Notes under the pieces: generated by a model
Told to the model about the DNA's origin: nothing
The model's input: only the letters and a program-made list of their open reading frames with translations
Databases searched by the model: none
Made by a program: the position numbers and the translations under genes
Part shown: piece by piece, positions 43,637 to 51,978 of the stretch
Position numbering within the stretch: the first letter of the stretch is position 1
Layout: each line of letters begins with the position of its first letter
Source of the DNA: Arthrobacter sp. PvP023
Lineage (GTDB): Bacteria > Actinomycetota > Actinomycetes > Actinomycetales > Micrococcaceae
Direction of reading: 5' to 3'
Length of the DNA: 64,000 nt
NCBI RefSeq assembly: GCF_017832975.1
Contig: NZ_JAFIBI010000001.1
Location: forward strand, 4,464,001-4,528,000

Positions 43637-45823
43637 ATGACTGAGCCCGAGATTGTTGCTGTGAAAGTGGAATCAAACGTGCCAGCTGATTATCAAATCA
43701 GGATCAAGGATTGCAACAGTATTGGCGAGGCGCATATCTCCCTTCGCCGGTCATCTCTAAACATCAAGTACGGGCCCAACGGCCTCGGCAAGAGCACGAT
43801 CGCTCGAGCGCTCACTCTACGTACCGAGGGCGGAGACTTGGATGAATTGACCCCCTTCAAGTACCGGGCAAAAGCCGACGGCCCGCGACCGGTCGTAGAA
43901 GGCGCCGAAGAGATCAACAGCGTGCTGACCTTCAACGATGCCTACGTATCGCAGTTTGTGTTCCAGCCTGACGAGGTACTCAAAAACAGCTTCGAGATTT
44001 TCATCAACACAGACGACTACAAGCAGGGACTCGAAAAGATCGAGTCCATGTTCCAGTCTCTGAAGGAGACGTTTGCGCAGCAGACAGAGTTCAATGAAGC
44101 TCTGATCAGCTTCACTGAGCTGCGTGATGCTTTCAACGTTACAAAGACAGGTGTCGTCGCAAAGACCAGCCGAGGATTCAAAGCCCTGGGAGTTGGCGGC
44201 AAGCTCAAGAACATTCCCGCGCCGCTACAGGGCTACACAGGTTTTCTGCAAAGCAGTGATCCAGCGGGTTGGATCACCTGGCAATCGAAGGGGAAGACTT
44301 TCCTCGAACTCTCCGAAAACTGCCCGTTCTGCTCGGTCCAGAGTGTGGACAAGGCCATTGCAACCCAGGTATCTGCGGAATACGAGTCCGCCGCGGTCAA
44401 GAACATGAGTGCGCTGCGGAACGCCATAGATAAGCTCGGCCGCTACTTTGAGCCCGGCTACCTAAAGCAGCTAGAAGCCTTGACGACATCCCTCACTGAA
44501 ATCACACCGGAGGAGGGCCTCTTCCTTGCCACATTGAGAGGGCAGGTGGAGACGCTCCTCCTAAAGCTTTCCTCGCTGCAAGGACTGTCGTTTCATGCCC
44601 TGCGAGACGAAAAAGATGTGGGGGCCGTCCTAAATGACCTCAAGGTCGATCTGTCCCTACTGCACGCACTCAACTCGGACGCAACTACGTTGGTCGTAGA
44701 CCTGATCAACGCGAAGCTTGACGAAGTGGCAATCCAGATCATCGATGTTCGGCGCAGCATTTCAGAACAGAAGAGGAGGGTTGCGAACCTCATTCGGGTC
44801 AATCAAGCATCGATAAATGAGTTCCTCAGTTCCGCGGGCTATCAGTACTCGGTCCGGATTGAGGCCACCGGGGATTCATATCGCATGCTCCTGGAACACA
44901 AGGACGCTCCCGGACATCTGGAGTCTGCGTCGAGTCATTTGAGCTATGGCGAGAAGAACGCCTTTGCGCTCGTGTTGTTCATGCATCATGTCAATCGGGA
45001 GCAACCTGACTTGGTTGTGCTGGACGATCCGATCTCCAGCTTCGATAAGACGAAGAAGTTCGCAATCCTCCACCAGCTGTTCCACGGTAAGAACAGTCTC
45101 CGCGATGTTACATCGCTTCTTCTTACTCACGATATCGAACCGGCCGTAGACATCGTGCTGACCGGAACGTCGGGTCAGTTCACGGCGGCAGATCCTGCTG
45201 TGCACTTCCTTAGCGGCCGGTTAGGTCTGGTGAGCGAGAAGCCCATCGAGGCCAACGACATCAATACGTTCTCCCAGGTATGCGACTCCAATATTGCGTC
45301 AGCCAGCGATGATGCCATCAAGTGCATCTACCTGCGACGCCGGTTCGAGGTGCACGGTTCCCGCGGCGGTGAGTACGACCTCCTTTCGAGCCTGCTTCAT
45401 CTGCGGGAGGTCCCGACACAAAAGACGGGAACCCAGCAGACGCCACTCACAGACGCAGGCATCCTCGAAGCTACCGAAGCCGTCAAAGAGCACATCCCCG
45501 GCTTTGACTACGCGCGGATCCTTTCGGAGCTCAAGGACGCCGTTGCCCTAAAGGCCAAGTTTGACGCTACGGACGTGGGCTATGAAAAGGTGCAACTTTT
45601 TAGAATCATGTCCGAGCTAAACCCCATCGCATTGAAGGGGGACAAAGTCTTTACGAAATTCGTCAACGAGACCTATCACATCGAAAACGAGTATGTGATG
45701 CAGCTCAATCCAAGAGACTTCGACGCTGTTCCGGAGTACGTCATCGCTGCGTGCACCGCGCTTGTGAACGGCGCGTTTGCGGAGGACGGGGATTCGGAGG
45801 ACGAGGACGAGGCTGCGGCTTAA
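43637..45823 (+). CDS. RloC/PrrC-like ATPase, candidate anticodon nuclease
   Basis: 728 aa from ATG 43637 (GGGGGT ahead); TTG 43574 and ATG 43592 are in frame but lack a ribosome site. Walker A GPNGLGKST at residues 46-54, a CPFC pair at 229-232 flanked by helical coiled regions (zinc-hook-like), ABC signature LSYGEKNAF, and Walker B VVLDDPISSFD with D463-D464. This order is that of AAA_13 proteins such as RloC. In the C-terminal third, R567-x3-E571 with H573 and further His residues echoes the Arg-Glu-His site of PrrC/RloC anticodon nucleases. Likely an anti-phage or stress nuclease; nuclease activity is inferred. No restriction genes adjoin it. Confidence 0.75.
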   Translation: MTEPEIVAVKVESNVPADYQIRIKDCNSIGEAHISLRRSSLNIKYGPNGLGKSTIARALTLRTEGGDLDELTPFKYRAKADGPRPVVEGAEEINSVLTFNDAYVSQFVFQPDEVLKNSFEIFINTDDYKQGLEKIESMFQSLKETFAQQTEFNEALISFTELRDAFNVTKTGVVAKTSRGFKALGVGGKLKNIPAPLQGYTGFLQSSDPAGWITWQSKGKTFLELSENCPFCSVQSVDKAIATQVSAEYESAAVKNMSALRNAIDKLGRYFEPGYLKQLEALTTSLTEITPEEGLFLATLRGQVETLLLKLSSLQGLSFHALRDEKDVGAVLNDLKVDLSLLHALNSDATTLVVDLINAKLDEVAIQIIDVRRSISEQKRRVANLIRVNQASINEFLSSAGYQYSVRIEATGDSYRMLLEHKDAPGHLESASSHLSYGEKNAFALVLFMHHVNREQPDLVVLDDPISSFDKTKKFAILHQLFHGKNSLRDVTSLLLTHDIEPAVDIVLTGTSGQFTAADPAVHFLSGRLGLVSEKPIEANDINTFSQVCDSNIASASDDAIKCIYLRRRFEVHGSRGGEYDLLSSLLHLREVPTQKTGTQQTPLTDAGILEATEAVKEHIPGFDYARILSELKDAVALKAKFDATDVGYEKVQLFRIMSELNPIALKGDKVFTKFVNETYHIENEYVMQLNPRDFDAVPEYVIAACTALVNGAFAEDGDSEDEDEAAA

Positions 45824-45872
45824 CTGACGCGCCGCGGTTCACGATCCCGACCACGCCACACTGATGTAATGC

Positions 45873-45904
45873 GGAAGGGCCGGCACATATGTGCCGGCCC
45901 TTCC
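45873..45904 (+). terminator. Perfect 32-bp palindromic terminator
   Basis: GGAAGGGCCGGCACAT and its exact complement ATGTGCCGGCCCTTCC, followed by TGTTT, 50 bp after the ATPase stop. Confidence 0.85.
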
Positions 45905-46130
45905 TGTTTCCCTCTGCAAAGGAAATCTGTGGTTCAGCGTAGCTGAACTGGTTTGTGGTGCTGCCGCGGGGTGGGTACCTCGTTGTTCCTGGTCCCGCGG
46001 GGTTGGTGGTGTGCTGGTGCGTGGTCGCGGTTAATGGCGGTCCGTCGCTGGTGAGTGGCTGCTGTGGTTCGCCCTGGGCGGCGGACCGCGCCACGTCTGC
46101 AAGGTTCCTGGCCCCTGCTGGGTGAGTGGG

Positions 46131-46162
46131 CCGGGCGGCTGCCTCTGGGTACAGCCGCCCGG
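46131..46162 (-). terminator. Terminator of ParB-like gene
   Basis: CCGGGCGGCTG (46131-46141) pairs with CAGCCGCCCGG (46152-46162), 12 nt after the ParB-like stop codon. Further on (46026-46087) GGCGGTCCG and CGGACCGC repeat the type of hairpin also found after the DprA-like gene. Confidence 0.65.
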
Positions 46163-46174
46163 TTCCCCGTCACA

Positions 46175-47518
46175 TTACTCGGTGTCGGCGGTGTGCTTGT
46201 CGAGGATGATCTGCTCCACGGCACTTGCGGTGTAACCCCAAACGGTGAGCTGGTTCAGGTAGTGGAAGTGCCGCTTCTCGGCGGACCGCCATGAGTCTTT
46301 CTGGATGGTCTTTTCATACCCGGCGCAGATCAGGGCGATGAGGGAGAACTCGGGCCGGGCGGTGGTTTTGGCGGTGTGGTCCCGCAACGGGTTCCAGCCC
46401 CACCGGTCGGTGTCCTCCCCGGTCTTGGCCCCGATCATCTCGGTGGCGACCTTGCCGTCGTAGCCGCTGGCGGTTTCGGGGTCGTGGGTGATGGCGTGGA
46501 CAGTGAAGTACTGCCAGCCCTTCGGCGCGGTCTTCCGCGACAGCAGGGTCTTCACGAATTCACGCCTGACCTTGGTGGCACTTTCCATCTCGCGGTTATT
46601 GGCGATCAGGGTCTTCCGCTCGGCTTTCTGTTCCTCGGTCATCGGGCCTTTCTGGGCCTGCGTGCCGCCGTCGTAGCGTTCGTACTTCGGGGTGAAGCCC
46701 AGATCCTTCCAGCCGATGATGACTGGCTGAGCGTTGTGCTGGCCCCGGTAGTCGGTGCTGATCAGGTAGGCGTTGGCGTCCTCGTCGGTGGCCGGTTCCC
46801 CGTCGGCCCGCTTCGCGGCCGAGACGTACAGGTTCTCTTCGTTGGCGTAGTGCCCGGCGTCCTCCACGATGGTCTTGCCCTGCGCCTCGAGCTCGGCGAT
46901 GAGGGCGGCAAGGGCGGCGGCGCGGTCGCGGCGGTCCCGGAGCATCTGCGCGACGTGCAAGAGCTGATCGGGTTCGTCCGCGATCACGGACTCCAACTCC
47001 TCCGTAGCGTCCTGGCTCCCTTCAAACTCGGCCATGATGAGCGCTTCATCGATGGTGTATCCCTTGCCCAGGGCGGCGGATCCGGCGTTCGAGGCTTTGG
47101 CCTTCAATGCCCCTTCCACGGTGGTCTTGGTCCGCCCGGTCTTCTTGGCGATCGCGGCGGCTGACACGCCGATCAGGGACAGCTGGTGGTAGGCGTCGGC
47201 CTCGTCCGCTTCGGTCAGTTCGGCGCGCTGGATGTTCTCCACGACCTGCGTCACGATGCGCTCGGCTTCCTCGGGGGACTCGATGATCATCACCGGGATG
47301 CTGGTGCGCCCGGCTTCAACAGCCGCGCGGGTGCGGCGCTGTCCCATCAGGACATGCACCACGCCGTCGTCCTTGCGGTGGGCGATGACCGGTTCCATCA
47401 CGCCGTGCTCTTTGATGCTGGCAATGAAATCCGGGGTCAGGGCGGCGTCTTTGCGGACGTTGATGTCCACGGTTAAGGCGGCCGGGTCGAGCATTTCGAG
47501 GGTGGGTGTGGTGTTCAT
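46175..47518 (-). CDS. ParB/RepB/Spo0J-like protein
   Basis: 447 aa from ATG 47518 (AAAGGAG ahead). The N-terminal ParB/sulfiredoxin-type domain has NVRKDAALTPDFIASIKEHGVMEPV and GQRRTRAAVEAGRTSIPVMI, the nucleotide-binding RR motif; a helix-turn-helix follows (AAAIAKKTGRTKTTVEGAL, ~115-135). The ~280-residue C-terminal part is specific to plasmid and integrative-element versions. No parA is near, which argues against ordinary chromosome partition and for a transfer-related or regulatory role. Its leader is shared with the DprA-like gene. Confidence 0.88.
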   Translation of the reverse strand: MNTTPTLEMLDPAALTVDINVRKDAALTPDFIASIKEHGVMEPVIAHRKDDGVVHVLMGQRRTRAAVEAGRTSIPVMIIESPEEAERIVTQVVENIQRAELTEADEADAYHQLSLIGVSAAAIAKKTGRTKTTVEGALKAKASNAGSAALGKGYTIDEALIMAEFEGSQDATEELESVIADEPDQLLHVAQMLRDRRDRAAALAALIAELEAQGKTIVEDAGHYANEENLYVSAAKRADGEPATDEDANAYLISTDYRGQHNAQPVIIGWKDLGFTPKYERYDGGTQAQKGPMTEEQKAERKTLIANNREMESATKVRREFVKTLLSRKTAPKGWQYFTVHAITHDPETASGYDGKVATEMIGAKTGEDTDRWGWNPLRDHTAKTTARPEFSLIALICAGYEKTIQKDSWRSAEKRHFHYLNQLTVWGYTASAVEQIILDKHTADTE

Positions 47519-47563
47519 GGTGTTGCTCCTTTTGCAGAGGATTCCGGTGGGTGGGGCGGCTCA

Positions 47564-47897
47564 GGTGACCGGCCAGCTTCCCCTCTCCCCCCGACGCTTC
47601 TATGTCTGTCAAGCGGGCGGGAAACGGGTGCGGGCGCGGGCGCGGACCAAGTTGTCGCCTGGGGCGGTTTTGGTGACCGGCCAGCGTCCCCTCTCCCCCC
47701 GTTGTTTTGGCGGCTGGCGAAGCTTGCGGAGCTGTGGCCGACGGAGGCCCGTCTACCCGCAGGGCAAGGGGCGGGAAAATTCCCGGAGGAAATCAGCGAC
47801 GAAGGAGCGCCGCAGGGACATTCCCGTCACGCGGGCCCCGACGAAGGAGGGGCTAGACGGGCCGGAGCGGACACGTACAATCCGTCAGGACAGCAGC
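47564..47897 (-). promoter_or_regulatory. Conserved structured leader of the ParB-like gene (copy P)
   Basis: Ends 45 bp before the ATG. Contains two copies of GGTGACCGGCCAGC plus a C-rich CCCCTCTCCCCC box (plus-strand reading, 47564-47594 and 47672-47701), a long-range inverted repeat GGCCCGTCTA/TAGACGGGCC (47746-47755, 47854-47863), a CCC-GCA-GGG mini-hairpin (47756-47764), and the block GGAGCGGACACGTAC (47864-47878). All recur, in the same order, before the DprA-like gene. TTGACA (minus strand, between the two boxes) may be part of a promoter. Confidence 0.7.
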
Positions 47898-48135
47898 CAA
47901 AACGGTAATACTGGAACAGTCCTTGAGCCGGCATGACCCAGCCAAAAGTTGACGTGCCTGGCGGCACTGTCTTCCCGACGATCTGTCTGCCGGCTCAAGG
48001 TCCGTTAAAAGGGGTGTCGAGCCAGGCGGACATGACCTCATAGGAGCCTGATACGACCAGTCCCATTACCGTTTTGTCTGCCCACCTGGCCCGCGCCCGA
48101 TCAGTATCGAACTCGACTGAGGGGCAATTTCCATC
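47898..48135 (+). ncRNA. Candidate IS110 bridge RNA region
   Basis: The non-coding flank before the IS110 transposase contains nested inverted repeats: CAAAACGGTAAT (47898-47909) with ATTACCGTTTTG (48065-48076); inside it CCTTGAGCCGGCA (47921-47933) with TGCCGGCTCAAGG (47988-48000), enclosing GTGCC-TGGC-GGCAC (47954-47967); and a second hairpin CAGGC (48023-48027) with GCCTG (48046-48050) and an 18-nt loop. Two loop-bearing hairpins upstream of the recombinase is the layout of IS110-type bridge RNAs, which specify target and donor DNA. Guide pairing could not be tested. Confidence 0.55.
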
Positions 48136-49404
48136 GTGGCAAGCGAACCAACAAAAATCATCGCGGGTATCGACACCCACGCCGACACACACCACGTAGC
48201 CGTCATCAACGAACACGGCAAACCCCTCGCGGACAGGGAATTCCTAGCCGTGGGATCCGGATACCGGAAAATCATCGACTTCATCACCTCCTACGGCACA
48301 GTCATCGCCGTCGGGGTCGAAGGAACAGGATCCTACGGCGCCGAGCTCGCCAGGACTCTCCGGGGTGAAGGGATCACCGTGCTGGAGGTCAACCGCCCGA
48401 ACCGGGCCGCCCGCCGACTCAAGGGAAAGTCCGACCCGCTGGATGCCTACCAGGCCGCCAAGTCCGTACTCGAGGGACGGACGAAGGCGATCCCAAAGGC
48501 CAAAGACGGCCCCGTTGAATGCCTGCGGATCCTACGTTCCGGGCGCACATCAGCCATCAAGGCCCGCACCGCGGCCATCAACCAAATCAAGGCCCTCCCC
48601 GTATCGGCACCGGACAAAATCCGGGCGAAATACCGGGCACTGGCCACCTCCGCGCTCATTACTGCCCAGCAGCGAAACAGGCCCTCAGGACACATGGCTG
48701 ACCCCGAGTACGTGACCCTGCTGACGCTCAAGGCATTGGCAGCCCGCTGCAAGGCGCTGGGAGCAGAAATCGAGGCTGCCGACGCGGCACTCAAGGAAAT
48801 CCTGGACAGCTACGCCCCGATGCTCTGCGATCTCCCAGGAGTCGGTACCGAAGTAGCCAGCCAGCTGTTGATCACCTTCGGGGACAACCCGGACCGGCTG
48901 GGAAACGAAGCCCAATTCGCCTCGCTCGTCGGAGTCGCACCCGTACCAGCCTCATCAGGCAAGACAACCCGCCACCGGCTCAGCCGAGGCGGCGACCGCA
49001 ACGCCAACAATGCCCTGCATCAGGTAGTCCTGGTCCGCATGGCCTCATGCCAACGAACCAAGGATTACGTGGCCAAACGCACGACCGAGGGCAAGAGCAA
49101 ACGCGAAATCATGCGCTGCCTCAAACGCTACGCAGCCCGCGAAATCTACCGCCAGATCACCAACCCCCGGCCAGCACCTAACAACTCAGACCTCCGACGC
49201 ATGCGGACCGAACTCGGGCTCACCATCACGACCGTAGCCGGCGAACTCGGCCAATGGGTGTCAATCATTTCGCGCCTGGAACGCGGACACATCCGAAATG
49301 ACGACCTGGCCGCGACCTACCGCCAATGGCTCAGCCAGCAAACGGCAGCCCATCTACACGCCAGGGAAGCTGGCAGTGAAGTCGAAGGAAGCCTGGTGTC
49401 TTAG
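48136..49404 (+). CDS. IS110-family transposase with C-terminal HTH
   Basis: 422 aa starting at GTG. The N-terminal DEDD domain has GIDTHADTHHVAV, VGVEGTGSYGAELA and KSDPLDAYQAAK (catalytic acids); the Tnp20 domain has LPGVGTEVASQLLITFGD and VPASSGKTTRHRLSRGGDRNANNAL, which includes the catalytic Ser. A final ~60 residues (LRRMRTELGLTITTVAGELGQWVSIISRLERG) read as an XRE-type helix-turn-helix, unusual for this family. Moves by RNA-guided recombination in characterised relatives. The gene appears intact. Confidence 0.92.
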   Translation: MASEPTKIIAGIDTHADTHHVAVINEHGKPLADREFLAVGSGYRKIIDFITSYGTVIAVGVEGTGSYGAELARTLRGEGITVLEVNRPNRAARRLKGKSDPLDAYQAAKSVLEGRTKAIPKAKDGPVECLRILRSGRTSAIKARTAAINQIKALPVSAPDKIRAKYRALATSALITAQQRNRPSGHMADPEYVTLLTLKALAARCKALGAEIEAADAALKEILDSYAPMLCDLPGVGTEVASQLLITFGDNPDRLGNEAQFASLVGVAPVPASSGKTTRHRLSRGGDRNANNALHQVVLVRMASCQRTKDYVAKRTTEGKSKREIMRCLKRYAAREIYRQITNPRPAPNNSDLRRMRTELGLTITTVAGELGQWVSIISRLERGHIRNDDLAATYRQWLSQQTAAHLHAREAGSEVEGSLVS

Positions 49405-49582
49405 GGACACTGCTGAACAGCAAGCCTTTGCGCCGGCCTCACAGTGCCGGCGCTGCCGGCATGCCAAAACGTCAAGGCCAGAAAGGTCGTATCGACCAAT
49501 GAGCTGCCCCGGCGGTCCGACGCCTATGACATCGGTGCTTGGGATGAGATTTAGCAGGAACTCGGCACAAACGAGATGCAGT

Positions 49583-49616
49583 TGGAGGCCGGACTGCAGC
49601 TTCAGTCCGGCCTCCA
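49583..49616. terminator. 14-bp-stem terminator
   Basis: TGGAGGCCGGACTG (49583-49596) and CAGTCCGGCCTCCA (49603-49616) with a 6-nt loop, between the IS110 gene and the converging small membrane-protein gene. Confidence 0.8.
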
Positions 49617-49633
49617 GAAGTGGTGCCCGATGG

Positions 49634-49858
49634 TTACAAGCGGTTATTCGTTGGCGAGGCTGACGACGAGGCCCGGCGCACAAGCGAGCGAATCACAAGG
49701 ACCTCGTAGACGAGGAATAACCCGACCAATAGGAAGTCGTACCACTCGGCTTGAAGACGAATCAGCAACGCGCCCAGACCGACTACTCCCAGAAGTTGAG
49801 TAATCAAAATGACAGACCAGGGAGTCGGCTCGATTTTCTTATCCACAGGAGATAACAA
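49634..49858 (-). CDS. Small two-TM membrane protein
   Basis: About 74 aa from TTG 49858 (AGGAGG 5 nt ahead); GTG 49864 and GTG 49846 are other possible starts. Two hydrophobic helices (WSVILITQLLGVVGLGALLI and YDFLLVGLFLVYEVLVI) and an Arg/Ser-rich tail. It overlaps the 3' end of the secreted-protein gene, so the two are translationally linked. An immunity or export helper for that protein would fit, but no family is recognised. Confidence 0.6.
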   Translation of the reverse strand: MLSPVDKKIEPTPWSVILITQLLGVVGLGALLIRLQAEWYDFLLVGLFLVYEVLVIRSLVRRASSSASPTNNRL

Positions 49859-50468
49859 TGCCACCTCCTGCATACAGCACGCCACTGCCATAAGCAGCCC
49901 ATCCAATGGAGCCCACGGGCATGGTAAGAGACACAATCACTCCGATCGCAGCATATGCACAGCCGACCGAAACAGGGTATCCCCGGGGAATCAAGTCGGG
50001 GCTATAGTGGGCGACATGCCGTCCGGAAATGTATGAATCCAGCCAGCCGTGGCAGGCGAGAATCTCTTTTCCGTACCACCCCATCGTCACACCGTTGTAC
50101 GCGGTGCAGTAGTTATCGTACTCGCCTGTTGCCATCAGAGTCAGATCTGAACCCTCAGTTGGTCCAGGCACCTCTACCCTCTGGAAGTCGCCCCGCGCTT
50201 CGAGGCGACGTCTCAACTCCTGCTGAACAGCCGCCGACTGAGGCCCGTTCAACAACGCTTCCAACCTACTGTTTTCGCCTCGAAATGCTTCGTCAACCGC
50301 TCGCACGATTGCATCACTTTTCGGATCAGCGTTTGTGATCCTGGACTCTTGCGAAGTTGCGTTACTAGCGGCGCGTTGTGGGACTGCGTTGGCGCCGCTT
50401 CCTCCCAGCAGTAGCGCAGCGCATGTGGCCAGAACAATGCTCGCTCTTCTGATTCGGCTCTGATACAT
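49839..50468 (-). CDS. Secreted protein with Gly-rich hydrophobic C terminus
   Basis: 209 aa, GGGGGAG before the ATG. Signal peptide RRASIVLATCAALLLGGSGANA, a charged helical middle (DAIVRAVDEAFRGENSRLEALL), then Cys-containing YDNYCTAYNGVTMGWYGKEILACHGWLD and a C-terminal stretch (GVIVSLTMPVGSIGWAAYGSGVLYAGGGIVISCG) rich in Gly and hydrophobic residues. Family unknown. The layout (exported protein plus coupled small membrane protein) recalls bacteriocin/immunity pairs. Confidence 0.7.
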   Translation of the reverse strand: MYQSRIRRASIVLATCAALLLGGSGANAVPQRAASNATSQESRITNADPKSDAIVRAVDEAFRGENSRLEALLNGPQSAAVQQELRRRLEARGDFQRVEVPGPTEGSDLTLMATGEYDNYCTAYNGVTMGWYGKEILACHGWLDSYISGRHVAHYSPDLIPRGYPVSVGCAYAAIGVIVSLTMPVGSIGWAAYGSGVLYAGGGIVISCG

Positions 50469-51022
50469 CTTTCTCCCCCATGAGTAATGAATCGAACCTC
50501 GACCATATGCCTAATCGATGGATTTTCCTTCGCATTAGAAATTTTGTAATTACTCCGTTACTAGAATTGACAAGCCCATGCCGTCCTGCGGATGCGCCAT
50601 GGCGACCGGGGCCGATCCTGCGCGGCGCCAAACCGGCAGCCGAAGGTCCAGTCCGGAATTTTGTCGGCGTATAGCTAGTACCGTCGCGGAGCATGGTCCA
50701 GAGGACTTCGAACAGAACGAATAGGTTTGACAGCTATAGGAGCATCGTCTTCAATAAGACAGGGCCGGGGGCGGCGGAGCCGGCGCTGGACCCGCAGCCG
50801 GCCGCGCCAGCGGACGCCCTTTCCTAGTGAGTCCTGCGAACCCTCCATCAGCACCCCGGGTCTTCTTTCGGCTTCCCTGGCTTCGGCGCCCCGCGCGCCC
50901 CGGTCGCCCGGCACTCAGTGTGCGAACGGCGGTCCGCCGCAGCCGACCCACAGCGCAAGCCGGCCACAACGGCGGACCGCCAGCGGTGACCGCCCCGGCA
51001 ATGGGACGGCCACCTGAAGCGA
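50469..51022. other. Gene-free stretch with a possible terminator
   Basis: 554 bp between the secreted-protein gene and the DprA-like stop codon. No convincing gene was found on either strand. GGCGGTCCGCC (50928-50938) and GGCGGACCGCC (50971-50981) are inverted copies that could terminate the DprA-like transcript. The 5' part is AT-richer and probably holds the secreted-protein promoter. Confidence 0.5.
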
Positions 51023-51931
51023 CTAGCCTGCGAGGAGTTCGACCAGTTCGGCCGCATCGGACACCAGCACCGCCGCGCCTTCTTTCAGGAGCCGGTGGCA
51101 TCCTGCCGAGTTGGCGCTGTGCACGCTCCCGGGGACGGCCGCGACATGCCGGGCAATGGTTTCGGCGTGGTGTGCAGTGTTCAGCGCCCCTGAGCGCCAG
51201 CGAGCTTCCACGACACAGGTGACCCCGGCGAGGGCGGCGATGATGCGGTTCCTCTGCAAAAAGCGGTGCCGGGTCGGGGCGGAACCGGGCGGGAGCTCTG
51301 AGAGCGTCAGCCCGTTGCCGCGGATCGCGGCCGCGAGGTCAGCGTTCCCTGACGGGTAGTCACGGTCAAGGCCTCCGGCCAGTACCGCAAGGGTCGCCGG
51401 TCCTTCTCCCTGGCTCCCGGCCAACGCGGCCCGGTGCGCGTGCGCATCGATGCCGTAGGCCAGCCCGGAGATCACGCAGATTCCACGTTGGGCCAACCCG
51501 TATGCCATATCCCCTGTAACGGAGGCGCCGTAGCTGGTCGAGTCCCGGGATCCGGTCAGGGCCACACACTTCGAAGGCGCTGGGATGCCGTTGTCGATGT
51601 TGCCCCGGTACCAAAGCCCGTACGGGGCGTCGGGCAGGTCGTTCAAGCCTTCAGGCCAGTGCTCATCTCCTGGGTCGAGGAACCCGCCGCCGAGGTGTTC
51701 GATGGTGGCCAGGTCCTTCTCCGGGTCGACCTCCGGAACCCGTGGAGCCCATCGTCTCAACGCTTCTGACAGTTCTTCGACCGTGGCTTCAGGGATGGCG
51801 TGGACGGGCTGGGCGCCGGTGGCAAGCCTCAACGCGGCGTACGCGCCGAGCCTGCCCACGAGGGCCCGGCCGACATGGTCGCCGGGTTCGAAGAGTCGGG
51901 TCAGGGCTGCGCGTGCAATGCGATCGTTCAT
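51023..51931 (-). CDS. DprA-like DNA-processing protein
   Basis: 302 aa from ATG 51931 (AAAGGA ahead). The DprA Rossmann domain is complete: CVALTGSRDSTSYG, VISGLAYGIDAHAHRAAL, TLAVLAGGLDRDYPSGNADL, LSELPPGSAPTRHRFLQRNRIIAAL and ALNTAHHAETIARHVAAVPG. DprA binds single-stranded DNA and loads RecA during natural transformation; shorter paralogues occur on mobile elements. It lacks the usual C-terminal winged helix and rpsB/topA-type chromosomal neighbours. The shared leader with the ParB-like gene suggests a mobile-element function. Confidence 0.88.
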   Translation of the reverse strand: MNDRIARAALTRLFEPGDHVGRALVGRLGAYAALRLATGAQPVHAIPEATVEELSEALRRWAPRVPEVDPEKDLATIEHLGGGFLDPGDEHWPEGLNDLPDAPYGLWYRGNIDNGIPAPSKCVALTGSRDSTSYGASVTGDMAYGLAQRGICVISGLAYGIDAHAHRAALAGSQGEGPATLAVLAGGLDRDYPSGNADLAAAIRGNGLTLSELPPGSAPTRHRFLQRNRIIAALAGVTCVVEARWRSGALNTAHHAETIARHVAAVPGSVHSANSAGCHRLLKEGAAVLVSDAAELVELLAG

Positions 51932-51978
51932 GGTTTCTCTCGTCCTTTGCTGAGGATCCGGTGGGCGGGGGCGGCTGT

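Larger units (their letters stand above)
47898..49404 (+). mobile_element. IS110-family insertion sequence (ends approximate)
   Basis: Transposase gene plus upstream structured flank. The homology between the two leaders at 47671 and 51979 stops at about 47898, which marks the likely left boundary. The right boundary is somewhere after the transposase stop and could not be fixed, since IS110 elements lack terminal inverted repeats and target duplications. Confidence 0.6.

Noticed and set aside
47564-47701. Plasmid replication iterons before the ParB-like gene
   Set aside because: Only two box copies 108 bp apart, each tied to the gene leader and repeated before the DprA-like gene; no rep gene or AT-rich melting region.
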